Assembly (NCBI GenBank): GCA_010672825.2
Contig: JAAHFU020000005.1
Span: 372,001-436,000 of the forward strand
Direction: 5' to 3'
From: Leptolyngbya sp. SIO1E4
Lineage (GTDB): Bacteria; Cyanobacteriota; Cyanobacteriia; Phormidesmidales; Phormidesmidaceae
Length of the DNA stretch: 64,000 nt
Each line of letters starts with the position of its first letter. The first letter of the stretch is position 1. Shown piece after piece: positions 42,767-51,362 of the stretch. The notes beneath the pieces are model-generated. The model was not told where the DNA came from, did not search any database, and saw only the letters and a program-made list of their open reading frames with translations. Made by a program: the position numbers and the translations under genes.

Positions 42767-45388
42767 TCAAAACTCAATAGAAAAGGAGCCGATAAGCGTA
42801 AAGCCTTCCCCAGATCGATTTTCAAATTCTCGAATGCCTTCAGAACTATCGATATAATCCACATCAAATAAATTGCGGATATTGAGTGCAGCTCGCCAAT
42901 TATCCCGTTGATAAGAGATGGCGGCATTGGTGAGGAAATAGTCTTCTAACACATAGCTATTAGCGTTATCGCCAAAGCGATCGCTCACGTAGTTAAAGCC
43001 AAGGCCAACTCCTAAACCCGCTAAACTTCCCTGCTGAATTTCATAGGTGGTCCACAGGTTGAAATTATGTTCCGGCACCCCAAAAAGCCGGTTGCCTTCC
43101 AGGCCATCATTATCCTTAGTGATGTCTGCATCGGTGTAGGCATAGTTAGCAACGATGTTCCAACCGGGGAGAATTTCGCCAATCACATCCAGCTCGATTC
43201 CCTGACTCCGCTGCTCACCCGTAGCAGTAGAAAAGAATTGCCCGGGAGGAGAATTTGGATCCATCGTGGCCACGTTCCGTTTCTTGATATTAAATAGCGC
43301 CACGTTGGCCGACAAGCGACCCTCTAGTAACTCTGCTCTAGCTCCCACTTCAAACTGTCGCCCTCGCTCAGGCTCCAGCAAATCTCCTGTAAGGGTTGTA
43401 CCTGAGTTTGGTGCAAACGAAGTGCTGTAACTCGCGTATAAAGAAAGCGCTTCAATGGGCTGATAAACCAACCCTACCCTGGGTGTAAACGCGTCGTCAC
43501 TTTGACTATCCGTGGTGTCCAACTCGAAATCTTCCGTATCTTGGCTGACCGTGTCATAACGAGCCCCAACTAGCAAAAATAAATTGTCCAGCAGGGTGAT
43601 TTGATCTTGTACATAAAGGCCGAGGTTATCCGTTTGAGTGTCCCTAATTTTAGGGATGGGGTCGTCAAAGTTATCTGGCCTGGCAACGAGCCCGTACACG
43701 GGGTCGAAAATATTGAACCGCGGCTGTGGCGTAAAGTCTGTTCGCCGAAAGCTCATAAAGTCTCGTCGAAACAGATCTACTCCAGCCAAAAGGGTATGTT
43801 CGATCGAACCGGTCGTAAACTCCCCCACCACATTCGTTTGCAATTCATAGCTATCGCTAGGTTGTGCATTTTGAATCCAAATACGAAATAAATCTCCCGT
43901 GTTTTCGTTCACTCGAAAGGCGAGGTTAGACACAAATTCGTTATCAAAGCTGATGTAGCGAAAGCTATTGCGAATTCGCCAGCTATCGTTAAAGCGATGT
44001 TCGAACTGATACCCCACCCGCAGGAATTCATTTGAGGCATCGTCGTCTGGTTCGCCAGTAATTCGATCAAAGGGGACATCGGCAATGCGATCGCCAATGG
44101 CAGGCAGGCCGCCAAAATCCGCCGGACGCTCTTCGTCGCTATATTCCAGCTCGAGTGTGAGGTCAGTGCGATCGCTAATCGCCCAGCTAATGACAGGTGC
44201 AATAAAAAATCGTCGCACCGGTACGTCAAAATCCCGGTGATAATCCTCAGTGCGATAGAGCGCATTCAGACGATACAGCAACCGCCCATCATCCGTGAGT
44301 GGCCCCGAAATATCAATGCTGGGCTCAATTAGGTCTCGATTGCCAGCTCGCAGGCTCAGTTCATAAAACGGTTCTGACAGAGGCTTTTCGGTCACAAGGT
44401 TAATAGCACCGCCCGGCTCCAGCGCCCCCGCCAAAATCGCGGCTGGCCCTTTGAGCACCTCGATTTGCTGAATATTAGCCAGTTCCTGAAAGCCAGCATT
44501 ACCCGAGGCGCCATCCGTGTATCGAAAGCCATCCCGCAGAATAGAGGAACTGCTGAATCCACGTACGATAAAGCGCTGCCCCCGCTGGTCAAGGGAATTG
44601 GACACAACGCCACTGGCATTTCGCAACGCATCATTGAGACGAATCACTTGCTGATCTTCCAGCACTGCCTGGGGAATCACCTGAATAGACTGAGGAATCT
44701 CGTCCAGGGGGGTGTCGGTGCGGGTAGCCGTGGCAGCTCGGGGCACCACATAGCGACTGCCTTCTGCCCCCGTCACTACTATCTGTAGGGAGTCTTCCCC
44801 CGGTATCGAGGCTGCCGGATCTCCCAATTCCAGACTCAGCCGCAGCGTCTGTGCCTCCGCCGTGACCTCCACCGTGGGAGCGGCCTCCGTTCCCGTAATT
44901 GAGAGCTGCACAGCATTTTCAGTCAAGGTCACCGCCTGAATCACCGCAATCCCTTCGGCAGGCTCAAACACGAGCAGGTCATCCTCATCTGGCAGCGCCA
45001 ACACTGCATTGGGAATGTCTGCAATCAGTGCATTGCCCCTGATTACCGTCTGGGGCAAAGACAGTGCGCCAGCCTCGGTCACTAAAATGATTTCGACCCC
45101 TGTCGCTGTGGCTTCAATTTGAATATCAATGATCTGAATCGGTTCAGAAGTCTGAGCAGTGAGGAAATTTCGAGGCCCATCAATCGGGGAGTCGTCGTTG
45201 GGGTTGCGGGCTGCTTTGCCTATGACGCCCTGTTCTCTGTTGTCTATTTCCCGTTCAGACGGCGCTAATAACGGCTGACGAGTGCCCCATACAGACGCGC
45301 TTTGTGCAGCTTCAACAGCAGGAACGTATCCACCCAAAATAGCGACTATTGCGAGAAGATTCCAACCCTGTAACACCTTTTCCATCAT
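42767..45388 (-). CDS. TonB-dependent siderophore receptor with AMIN domain, cassette E
   Basis: An 873-residue receptor, start ATG 45388 (MMEKVLQGWNLLAIVAILGG) after GTGTGAGG (45392-45399). AMIN is a divergent version (IQIIDIQIEATATGVEIILV with GALSLPQTVIRGNALIADIP). TonB box LQIVVTGAE; plug with TPLDEIPQSIQVIPQAVLED, FIVRGFSSSSILRDGF and IQQIEVLKGPAAILAG, closing EPGGAINLVTEKP; barrel; end GSFSIEF. The AMIN part is the odd one of the group while plug and barrel stay close to the sisters, which suggests domain swapping. Cassette E has no binding protein behind the receptor; the next gene is the cassette D regulator. Confidence 0.93.
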   Translation of the reverse strand: MMEKVLQGWNLLAIVAILGGYVPAVEAAQSASVWGTRQPLLAPSEREIDNREQGVIGKAARNPNDDSPIDGPRNFLTAQTSEPIQIIDIQIEATATGVEIILVTEAGALSLPQTVIRGNALIADIPNAVLALPDEDDLLVFEPAEGIAVIQAVTLTENAVQLSITGTEAAPTVEVTAEAQTLRLSLELGDPAASIPGEDSLQIVVTGAEGSRYVVPRAATATRTDTPLDEIPQSIQVIPQAVLEDQQVIRLNDALRNASGVVSNSLDQRGQRFIVRGFSSSSILRDGFRYTDGASGNAGFQELANIQQIEVLKGPAAILAGALEPGGAINLVTEKPLSEPFYELSLRAGNRDLIEPSIDISGPLTDDGRLLYRLNALYRTEDYHRDFDVPVRRFFIAPVISWAISDRTDLTLELEYSDEERPADFGGLPAIGDRIADVPFDRITGEPDDDASNEFLRVGYQFEHRFNDSWRIRNSFRYISFDNEFVSNLAFRVNENTGDLFRIWIQNAQPSDSYELQTNVVGEFTTGSIEHTLLAGVDLFRRDFMSFRRTDFTPQPRFNIFDPVYGLVARPDNFDDPIPKIRDTQTDNLGLYVQDQITLLDNLFLLVGARYDTVSQDTEDFELDTTDSQSDDAFTPRVGLVYQPIEALSLYASYSTSFAPNSGTTLTGDLLEPERGRQFEVGARAELLEGRLSANVALFNIKKRNVATMDPNSPPGQFFSTATGEQRSQGIELDVIGEILPGWNIVANYAYTDADITKDNDGLEGNRLFGVPEHNFNLWTTYEIQQGSLAGLGVGLGFNYVSDRFGDNANSYVLEDYFLTNAAISYQRDNWRAALNIRNLFDVDYIDSSEGIREFENRSGEGFTLIGSFSIEF

Positions 45389-45472
45389 GTCCCTCACACC
45401 AGACTTCAAATCCAACCCAAGCTGAAGCGGTCTGCGTTGTCAGGCACCGCCAGAGTTCAGGAGTCAGATTGA

Positions 45473-45487
45473 AGCAAATTATTCTCA
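45473..45487 (-). promoter_or_regulatory. Fur-box-like site, cassette E receptor
   Basis: Minus strand TGAGAATAATTTGCT, preceded by TACGCTAAT as -10. Confidence 0.65.
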
Positions 45488-45512
45488 ATTAGCGTAGGGG
45501 AAACCCTGATTG

Positions 45513-45547
45513 CTTTCTAGAGATTTTGGGCGCTTAACGCATTTTTT
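45513..45547 (-). promoter_or_regulatory. AraC-type operator, cassette E receptor
   Basis: Minus strand AAAAAATGCGTTAAGCG then CCCAAAATCTCTAGAAAG. It overlaps the AraC stop codon at 45546 and is nearly the same as in cassette A. Confidence 0.65.
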
Positions 45548-46649
45548 AGCTGGCACACTGCCACACCTGCATCTGAAACGCTTTGGGGTTGAGGCCCGCT
45601 TGCCGTCGAAACACCTTAGCGAAGTGGTTGCGGCTGCTGTATCCCACAGCCGCTGCAATGCTTTCTACCGACATTTCGGAGGTCATCAACAGCCGCCGCG
45701 CCTGTCCCATGCGGCAGGCGCGCAAATAGTTAAACGGGGTTGTGCCATAGACCTCATGAAACCCCTGATTCAGTTTGAGTCGATTCGTCCCAACGTTACG
45801 AGCCAGTGCTTCTACCGTGGGCGGATTGACATACTGGCTTCTTAAGATAGAGGCGGCGTGATAGATACAGTTGAGGTCAGTTTCATGAAGGCGCGGTTGG
45901 GCGATCGCTTGCAAACGCAACGCAACCAGTTCTAAGGCTTTGCGCTCTAGATAGGCTCGACGGGTTGCCCCGTAATAAGGACAGGTAAGAATCTGCCCGA
46001 TTGTCTTTTTCATTGCAGACGTCATGGGTCGGCGATTGACATATTCGAGATCCACGGTTTCAGCGTAGAGAGCCTCTGGCAAAAGATGGCCAAAGGTCAC
46101 GCCAGCGTAGGACGTGAGGCTCCCCTTCACGGAATAAGCAAGCAGTCGGTTCAGCATTTCCGCCATGCCCAGTCCCGGATATCCGCCCTGAAATCGCCAC
46201 AGGGACTTCACAATGCCTTCCACAATGCGTTGCGTTGGGGTTGGCAAGCGCTCAAAGTAGTCCTGGGCATACGCCAACATGGAAGCCCGTTTGAAAATCA
46301 CTTCGATTTCAAAAACTCTTTTCCTGATGATGGGCGTCTTCACCATCCTAAAGCCCAGAACGGGTACGAATGTGCTGTGTTGAGTTTCCGCATCAACCAA
46401 TGGAAACTCGAATTTAGAACACGCAGTCTCCTCGGAGACGTCAAACACCAGGTCACGCTTGAGGACATAGTCCATGATCACCAGGGTTATATCTTCCCGT
46501 AGCTGAATTTTTTGCCGGTATCCCTGCCCAACATAGGATGGATAAATCAAAACCTGATCAGATGGGTCTGAATGCGCCAAGCGCGAATCGCCTGGACTAC
46601 CCGGTAGAAGCCAATTTTCTCGATGATTGAAGACTAATCGCGCTGTCAT
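45546..46649 (-). CDS. AraC family regulator, cassette E
   Basis: A 367-residue long-subgroup regulator beginning MTARLVFNHRENWLLPGSPG. DNA-binding domain: ALARNVGTNRLKLNQGF and VESIAAAVGYSSRNHFAKVF, end FRRQAGLNPKAFQMQVWQCAS. The recognition helix RLKLNQGF equals that of the cassette A regulator and the two operators are almost alike, so cross-activation between cassettes A and E is likely. It reads toward receptor 42767. Its own upstream region has only a weak Fur-like stretch (GGAGAAAAAATTTCATGA near 46681). Confidence 0.92.
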   Translation of the reverse strand: MTARLVFNHRENWLLPGSPGDSRLAHSDPSDQVLIYPSYVGQGYRQKIQLREDITLVIMDYVLKRDLVFDVSEETACSKFEFPLVDAETQHSTFVPVLGFRMVKTPIIRKRVFEIEVIFKRASMLAYAQDYFERLPTPTQRIVEGIVKSLWRFQGGYPGLGMAEMLNRLLAYSVKGSLTSYAGVTFGHLLPEALYAETVDLEYVNRRPMTSAMKKTIGQILTCPYYGATRRAYLERKALELVALRLQAIAQPRLHETDLNCIYHAASILRSQYVNPPTVEALARNVGTNRLKLNQGFHEVYGTTPFNYLRACRMGQARRLLMTSEMSVESIAAAVGYSSRNHFAKVFRRQAGLNPKAFQMQVWQCAS

Positions 46650-46753
46650 AGTGGGGCCAAATGCGAATGCCTGCTGTTAAGGAGAAAAAATTTCATGATA
46701 GGGCTTTCTGCTCGCGTCTGAATGGGCAACCAGGCGTCTCGCTGTCAAAGTTC

Positions 46754-47788
46754 TTAGACAAGGTACTGCATCAAATCATCCATGATAAGATTTGCCGCAA
46801 TATACCCTGCTCCAAACCAATAGGTATCCACCTCGTAAACTTGGTTGGTTTGGACAGCCTGAAGCTGAGTCCAAAGGGGGTTTGCTTTCATCCGCTCAAG
46901 GGCTGCTCGCACATCACCCGCAATCTCAGTCTGGCTCTGGGGTTTCATCACAAACAACACATCTCCATCAATCTCACTCAGCAGCTCGATTGAAATCTGG
47001 GCATTGCCTCCTTCAGCCTGCTTGGGGGGACGAGAAAGCCCAGCCGCGTCTAGCACCGTACCAACGAACGTCTCTTTCCCAAAGGTCGCGATTTGCTCTG
47101 TGTAGAAAGACGCTACTGAAATCCGAATTTGGCTGGCGTCTTTAGAGAGTTGTGATTTGAATGCCTGCACTTTTGCGTCGTAATCTGCTTCGAGTTGCTC
47201 GGCTTCAGCTTCTTTGCCTAAAATCTCAGCACACAGACGAGTCAACGCTTGCCATTCAGTCCGACCGTCGTTGTCAAACACCACGGTCGGAGCAATTTGG
47301 GCAAGCAATTGATAGGTGTCAGGTTCCGTAACAGTCTGAGTAGTGAGGATCAGGTCTGGGTTGAGGGTCGCAATTGTCTCAAGGCTGGGTTCTCTCGGGT
47401 TGCCAGTGTCTACAATCTCGTGCTCGACTGGCGGCAGATGCAATAGATTATCAATGATTATTTGAGGAGCCGCGATCGGCTGCACGCCCAGCACCATTAG
47501 GGCTTCGACCGTAAAGTAGTCTAGCACTGCAATTTGGGTCGGGTTGACCGGCACTTCCGTTTCACCGAAGGCATGCTGTATCGGCTGGGTGGCTGTCGAT
47601 AATGCAGCAGTGGATCGCTCATTCGTCTGGGTCCTGCTAGAGCAAGCAGAAGCGATGAATGCACTTGCCCCCGTGAGCAGCAAAAATCGTCGTTGACGAT
47701 TGAATGGTCGAGAATAACTATCAAATAGTGCTGGGGTACAAGTTGTCAGTCTCTGCCAGAGACGCAGGATGGAGGGTTGATTGGCCAT
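46754..47788 (-). CDS. Siderophore substrate-binding lipoprotein (FecB-like) with own promoter
   Basis: A 344-residue FecB-class protein. ATG 47788 gives MANQPSILRLWQRLTT and a long N-region before RQRRFLLLTGASAFIASAC; the twin arginines and lipobox ASAC parallel the cassette C protein, its nearest relative. Landmarks: AFGETEVPVNPTQIAVLDYF, LETIATLNPDLILTTQ, LAQIAPTVVFDNDG, TFVGTVLDAAGLSRPPKQAE and end GYIAANLIMDDLMQYL. Unlike the other binding proteins it does not follow a receptor: it has its own Fur-like site (47831-47845) and AraC-type operator (47876-47907), and lies behind the MFS exporter gene. It may serve the cassette E receptor, which lacks one. Confidence 0.9.
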   Translation of the reverse strand: MANQPSILRLWQRLTTCTPALFDSYSRPFNRQRRFLLLTGASAFIASACSSRTQTNERSTAALSTATQPIQHAFGETEVPVNPTQIAVLDYFTVEALMVLGVQPIAAPQIIIDNLLHLPPVEHEIVDTGNPREPSLETIATLNPDLILTTQTVTEPDTYQLLAQIAPTVVFDNDGRTEWQALTRLCAEILGKEAEAEQLEADYDAKVQAFKSQLSKDASQIRISVASFYTEQIATFGKETFVGTVLDAAGLSRPPKQAEGGNAQISIELLSEIDGDVLFVMKPQSQTEIAGDVRAALERMKANPLWTQLQAVQTNQVYEVDTYWFGAGYIAANLIMDDLMQYLV

Positions 47789-47830
47789 GGTCGTTAGGAG
47801 GATACTCACATTGGAGCCAGAAACTACAAT

Positions 47831-47845
47831 GGAGAATAAATTTCA
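47831..47845 (-). promoter_or_regulatory. Fur-box-like site of binding protein 46754
   Basis: Plus-strand GGAGAATAAATTTCA, 43 bases before the start codon. Confidence 0.55.
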
Positions 47846-47875
47846 ACTAGGGTAGGTCACAATGGGGGATTCTGA

Positions 47876-47907
47876 CTAGTCATTTTGGGTTCGCAACGCA
47901 TTTATTT
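47876..47907 (-). promoter_or_regulatory. AraC-type operator of binding protein 46754
   Basis: Minus strand AAATAAATGCGTTGCG then AACCCAAAATGACTAG. It has the same order operator-Fur box-gene as the receptors and touches the MFS stop codon (47910). Confidence 0.6.
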
Positions 47908-47909
47908 TT

Positions 47910-49193
47910 CTAAGTCTCTAGCTCAAGCCGTCGCAGCTTTCGCACCCGATACCCTCCTAGGGCAATCACCACCCCCAAACTGGCAAATATTGCTGTCTGG
48001 ACTGCCATCCCCGAGCCAACCCCAACCCCAAACAGGCTTCCCAAGCTTGGAAACAGGGCTCCCCCTGGCTGCATGGCGGGTTCAAAAACATAATCGGCGA
48101 GCGGCCCAGCGATCGCCGCGCCTAAGGTGGTGGCCAGTTGCGTCAGGAGATAGCGAGCGGCAAACACACGCCCCTGTACGGCGGGTTCCACTTTGCTTCG
48201 CCAAATTGCTTGACTACAGCTGCCCGGAAAGGGGGAGCAGAACCCGCTGACCAAAGCGGTTCCCAGGTAGGTAATGGGCTGTCGCACCAGGGTCAGCACG
48301 ATGAGTCCAACTTTCCAACTGGCAGTGGCAATCAAGACCCCGTGAATCCGCCGCTGGGGGCCACCCCAAATTCCCAGAGTCAAGCCCCCCAACAGCCCAC
48401 CTACCCCAAAAAATGCAAAGAGCGTTCCCAAAATCGAGGTGTCGTTGCCAAGACGAGACAGGGCCATGGGAAACAAATTCGTAAAACAGATACCGTTAAT
48501 AAAGTTGCTAATCAGAAAAAAGCCTAACAGCGTTCTCAACCCTGCCCGTCTCTGCAAATAGCGGAGACCGAATGTAATTTCTTGGAGAACCGTGTCTGTC
48601 GCAACCGGCTGGTGGGAAGCTGGGTCCGGTTGGGGAGGTTGGGGAATCGTCACAACGGCGAGGGTGGCGATCGCCACCCCAAACGTCACCAGATCAATCG
48701 TAAAAATACCACTGAGCCCGCTGGCCGCATAAATAACCCCAGCTGTTGCTGGGGCAATGATATAGCTGCTTGATAGTTGCAATGACTCGATGGCAGAAGC
48801 GCGGGCATAGTGTTTTTCTGCCACAAGTAATGATACTGAGGCAGAGTGTGCTAGCCCTTGAATGTAGCCAAAGAGCCCGTTCACCGCGCCAGAAATATAG
48901 AGATGCCAGACCTGCAGCTGATCGGTGAGCAATAGGCTCAATAGAACAATCGTGGAGAGCCCAGCGACCCCATCCCCTAACAACATCAGATATTTTCGAT
49001 TAAGGCGATCGACCCAGATACCGGCAAAGGGTGAAATGAGTAATCTCGGAATTTGTGTGACCACTAAGATGAGCGAAAGCGGAGTGGCTTGACCGGTCAC
49101 CTCCCAAGCCCAAAGGGTGATGGCGAAGTTGGTCATCTCAGAGCCCAGGATAGAGGCGAATTGCCCTACCCAAATAATCAGAAAGGTTCGCAC
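47910..49193 (-). CDS. MFS exporter (EntS/SchE-like, MFS_3)
   Basis: A 427-residue, ~12-helix MFS protein. GTG 49193 starts MRTFLIIWVGQFASILGSEM, aligned with the relative at 16193. Motifs: GIWVDRLNRKYLMLLGD in the first cytoplasmic loop and VQGRVFAARYLLTQL in the second half. It most likely exports a siderophore. The upstream gap 49194-49308 carries two perfect A-tract/ATGCGTT half-sites 21 bases apart, the strongest operator of this type, so its expression should follow the same AraC regulators as the receptors. This links an exporter to the uptake regulon and argues that the cell makes at least one siderophore of its own. Confidence 0.9.
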   Translation of the reverse strand: MRTFLIIWVGQFASILGSEMTNFAITLWAWEVTGQATPLSLILVVTQIPRLLISPFAGIWVDRLNRKYLMLLGDGVAGLSTIVLLSLLLTDQLQVWHLYISGAVNGLFGYIQGLAHSASVSLLVAEKHYARASAIESLQLSSSYIIAPATAGVIYAASGLSGIFTIDLVTFGVAIATLAVVTIPQPPQPDPASHQPVATDTVLQEITFGLRYLQRRAGLRTLLGFFLISNFINGICFTNLFPMALSRLGNDTSILGTLFAFFGVGGLLGGLTLGIWGGPQRRIHGVLIATASWKVGLIVLTLVRQPITYLGTALVSGFCSPFPGSCSQAIWRSKVEPAVQGRVFAARYLLTQLATTLGAAIAGPLADYVFEPAMQPGGALFPSLGSLFGVGVGSGMAVQTAIFASLGVVIALGGYRVRKLRRLELET

Positions 49194-49254
49194 TCAGCGT
49201 TCACAGAAAGTCATCTCCAAGAGCTTAAGCTGGGCAGCGAGTTGATCCCTATAG

Positions 49255-49303
49255 GTTTTGGCTCCGAAACGCATTTTTTTGCGCCCACAACGCATTTTTT
49301 TTT
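49255..49303 (-). promoter_or_regulatory. Tandem AraC-type operator of the MFS exporter
   Basis: Minus strand: AAAAAAATGCGTTGTGGG, then 21 bases later AAAAAAATGCGTTTCGG, then GCCAAAACCTATAGG. The plus-strand copies are AACGCATTTTTTT at 49268-49280 and 49289-49301. This is the only place where the first half-site is present twice. Confidence 0.7.
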
Positions 49304-49308
49304 CAGCG

Positions 49309-49905
49309 CTATTCGCTGACGACCGTATCCTGAAGCCTGTAAACCGTTTTCCAGGCTTCTACAGTTCCTTGCCCAATCTCGCTATCAATGGTTTCTCCGC
49401 TTTCTGTTACGAGGCGGATATCAATATTCATTTCTGGTGCGTTTTGTAGGGCTTCCGCTAATTCATTGCTGACTGGAAACGTGCTGCCTTGCCCGGCAAC
49501 CTGAAACACCTCATCTTCAATTTTGATGAACAGTTCAGCAATGTTTCTAGAAGTATTAAATTCCGTACAGCTGCGATCAGTGATGGTGCCAACAGATTGG
49601 TTTAAGCAATCGCGATCGCGCACAACCGACAACACCCGAATAAACTCCTGACTCCAAAGACTTTGCACTTCAATACGTGCGTTGGTATTAAGAAACCGAT
49701 CAAAGAAAGCGTGTCGGTCAAACACGCCAATAAAACTCCCTTCAAAGGGATCATCAATCTGAACAGGCTCTGACCAGGGCAGGTTGCGATTCGTCCCCAA
49801 CGCGGCTGAGTCGACAACTGCAAGGTCAGTATCGGCGCTGACAACCGTGGCGCTGGTTGCCAAAATCCCCAGTGCGCTCAAGCTAATCATCATTCGCTTA
49901 AACAT
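49309..49905 (-). CDS. Hypothetical secreted protein
   Basis: A 198-residue protein starting at ATG 49905 (MFKRMMISLSALGILATSAT), with a GAGGC ribosome-binding site before it. The N-terminus is a clear Sec signal (cleavage near VVSA-DTD). The mature part has two cysteines (RDRDCLNQ and DRSCTEFN), likely disulfide-bonded in the periplasm, and mixed beta-type sequence (AELFIKIEDEVFQVAGQGST). I do not recognise the family. It is upstream of the MFS gene on the same strand, but the operator repeats lie between them, so they are probably separate units. Confidence 0.75.
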   Translation of the reverse strand: MFKRMMISLSALGILATSATVVSADTDLAVVDSAALGTNRNLPWSEPVQIDDPFEGSFIGVFDRHAFFDRFLNTNARIEVQSLWSQEFIRVLSVVRDRDCLNQSVGTITDRSCTEFNTSRNIAELFIKIEDEVFQVAGQGSTFPVSNELAEALQNAPEMNIDIRLVTESGETIDSEIGQGTVEAWKTVYRLQDTVVSE

Positions 49906-50331
49906 AAGACTGCCTCGCTTCACTGAGCCCTACTTCGACGATAGCACAAGGGCTTAGAGCGAAGATGAGGCCAAGGGTTGCCAGTATCTGGCAGGCAAAT
50001 AACGGTTGTGAATAACGTTTATTGAGTAACGTTCCAGACATGACGACAACCCTGGGTAATCAGCCGAACTGTTGATTTGACAGGGGCAAGCTGAACTAGT
50101 AAATTTGTATTACTAACGACGGCCAAACGCCTAATAATCCGGCTACAGTAGTGAGCAGTCCTGAAACGCCGTCACATCAAGCGGTTGCCAAATGATTGAG
50201 TAGATCGACCCATTTTCAGTTGAGGAGCGCAGTTTTTAGCTGCATAGTAGGCCTTAGCGAGCAGGCTTGGCGTTCTTGGGCAAGAAAGTGTGGACTAGTC
50301 TTGAGAAGTACTGTTCCCAGGATATTGATTC
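49906..50331. other. Intergenic, nothing recognised
   Basis: A 426-base gap between divergent genes. It has a short inverted AACGTT/AACGTT pair near 50015-50035 and no frame, RNA gene or repeat family I can name. Promoters of both neighbours must lie here. Confidence 0.5.
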
Positions 50332-50805
50332 ATGAATAGACCGCCGCTAGAAAGCGACCAACACTTAATGAATACCCGAAACGTTTTCGATGAAATTCTT
50401 GCTGGCAGGGCTCCTGTCTCATTGGTTTATCAAGACGATCTGGTCGCGGCGTTTATGGACATTCAACCTGTTAACCCTGGCCACGTTTTGGTAGTTCCAA
50501 AAAAGTGTGCTCAGTTTTTGTGGGAACTTGATAATGAAACATCAGCTCGCCTTTTTGGGGTTGGGCGGAAAGTTGCTCAGGCTATTCGTGATTCAGGATT
50601 GCAGTGCGAAGGCATAAACCTGTTTGTGGCTGATGGTGCTGCTGCAGGTCAAGAGGTTCCACATGTGCATCTCCATGTGTTTCCTCGCTATCGCGGTGAT
50701 GGCTTTGGTCTTCAATTTGCTGATCGATATTTTGAGCTGCCGTTGCGATCGCAATTGGATGATGCCGCTACAAAGATTCGCAATGCTTTAGATGAAGAGA
50801 TATAA
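50332..50805 (+). CDS. HIT family protein
   Basis: A 157-residue histidine-triad protein. The active-site motif HVHLHVFPR (His111, His113, His115) is intact, and the fold marks AFMDIQPVNPGHVLVVPK and EGINLFVADGAAAGQEVPH are in place. HIT proteins hydrolyse nucleoside phosphoramidates, Ap4A or similar nucleotides in the cytoplasm. ATG 50332 is used; an internal ATG (50368, MNTRNVFDEIL) is where most family members begin and is a real alternative. It heads a short plus-strand run with two VOC proteins, with no tie to iron uptake visible. Confidence 0.92.
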   Translation: MNRPPLESDQHLMNTRNVFDEILAGRAPVSLVYQDDLVAAFMDIQPVNPGHVLVVPKKCAQFLWELDNETSARLFGVGRKVAQAIRDSGLQCEGINLFVADGAAAGQEVPHVHLHVFPRYRGDGFGLQFADRYFELPLRSQLDDAATKIRNALDEEI

Positions 50806-50881
50806 AAGCCCATTCAACAGACAGGAGATTCTGTCAGTCTTAAGCCTGAGTTTTTGAGGACTATATGAGGATCTTTTTGCC

Positions 50882-51250
50882 ATGAGCTTTGTTAAGACAA
50901 CGCCAATTCTTCGAATATTTGATGAAGCTAAAGCGAAGGAATTCTATATTGATTTCCTAGGCTTTAGTGTTGATTGGGAGCACCGGTTTGAAGCGGGCCT
51001 GCCGCTATACATGCAAGTCTCTAAAGATGGATGCGTTCTTCATCTATCGGAGCATCATGGAGACTGCTGCCCTGGTGCTGCAATGAGAATTGAGACGAAT
51101 GAATTAGAAGCTTTTCAGGCAGATCTCGTTGCAAAATGCTACAAAAATGCCCGGCCAGGCATAGAAGAAACCCCTTGGGGCTCGCGAGATATGTCAGTGA
51201 CAGATCCCTTTGGTAACCGATTGACATTTACAAACGCCATGAGTACTTGA
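50882..51250 (+). CDS. VOC superfamily (glyoxalase/bleomycin-resistance type) protein
   Basis: A 122-residue single-domain VOC protein: TTPILRIFDEAKAKEFYIDF at the start, DWEHRFEAGLPLYMQVSKDG in the middle, MSVTDPFGNRLTFTNA at the end. The strand TDPFGNRLTF is the typical closing motif. Similarity to bleomycin-resistance-like proteins is clear but metal or ligand cannot be told. It is 76 bases behind the HIT gene and the next VOC gene follows after 112 bases; the three may share a promoter. Confidence 0.88.
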   Translation: MSFVKTTPILRIFDEAKAKEFYIDFLGFSVDWEHRFEAGLPLYMQVSKDGCVLHLSEHHGDCCPGAAMRIETNELEAFQADLVAKCYKNARPGIEETPWGSRDMSVTDPFGNRLTFTNAMST

Positions 51251-51362
51251 TTCAGCACTCTACCCAAGTGGCCATACACAGGTGATGGCCTGCTTTAAAA
51301 CTAGCGTTATTAGGCAGCATTGAGTTGTATTACCAGGCATTATTTATCATTCGGAGGCAACC

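Noticed and set aside
42685-42927. Minus-strand 80-codon frame overlapping the end of receptor 42767
   Set aside because: Out-of-frame shadow of the receptor C-terminus and the AraC promoter.
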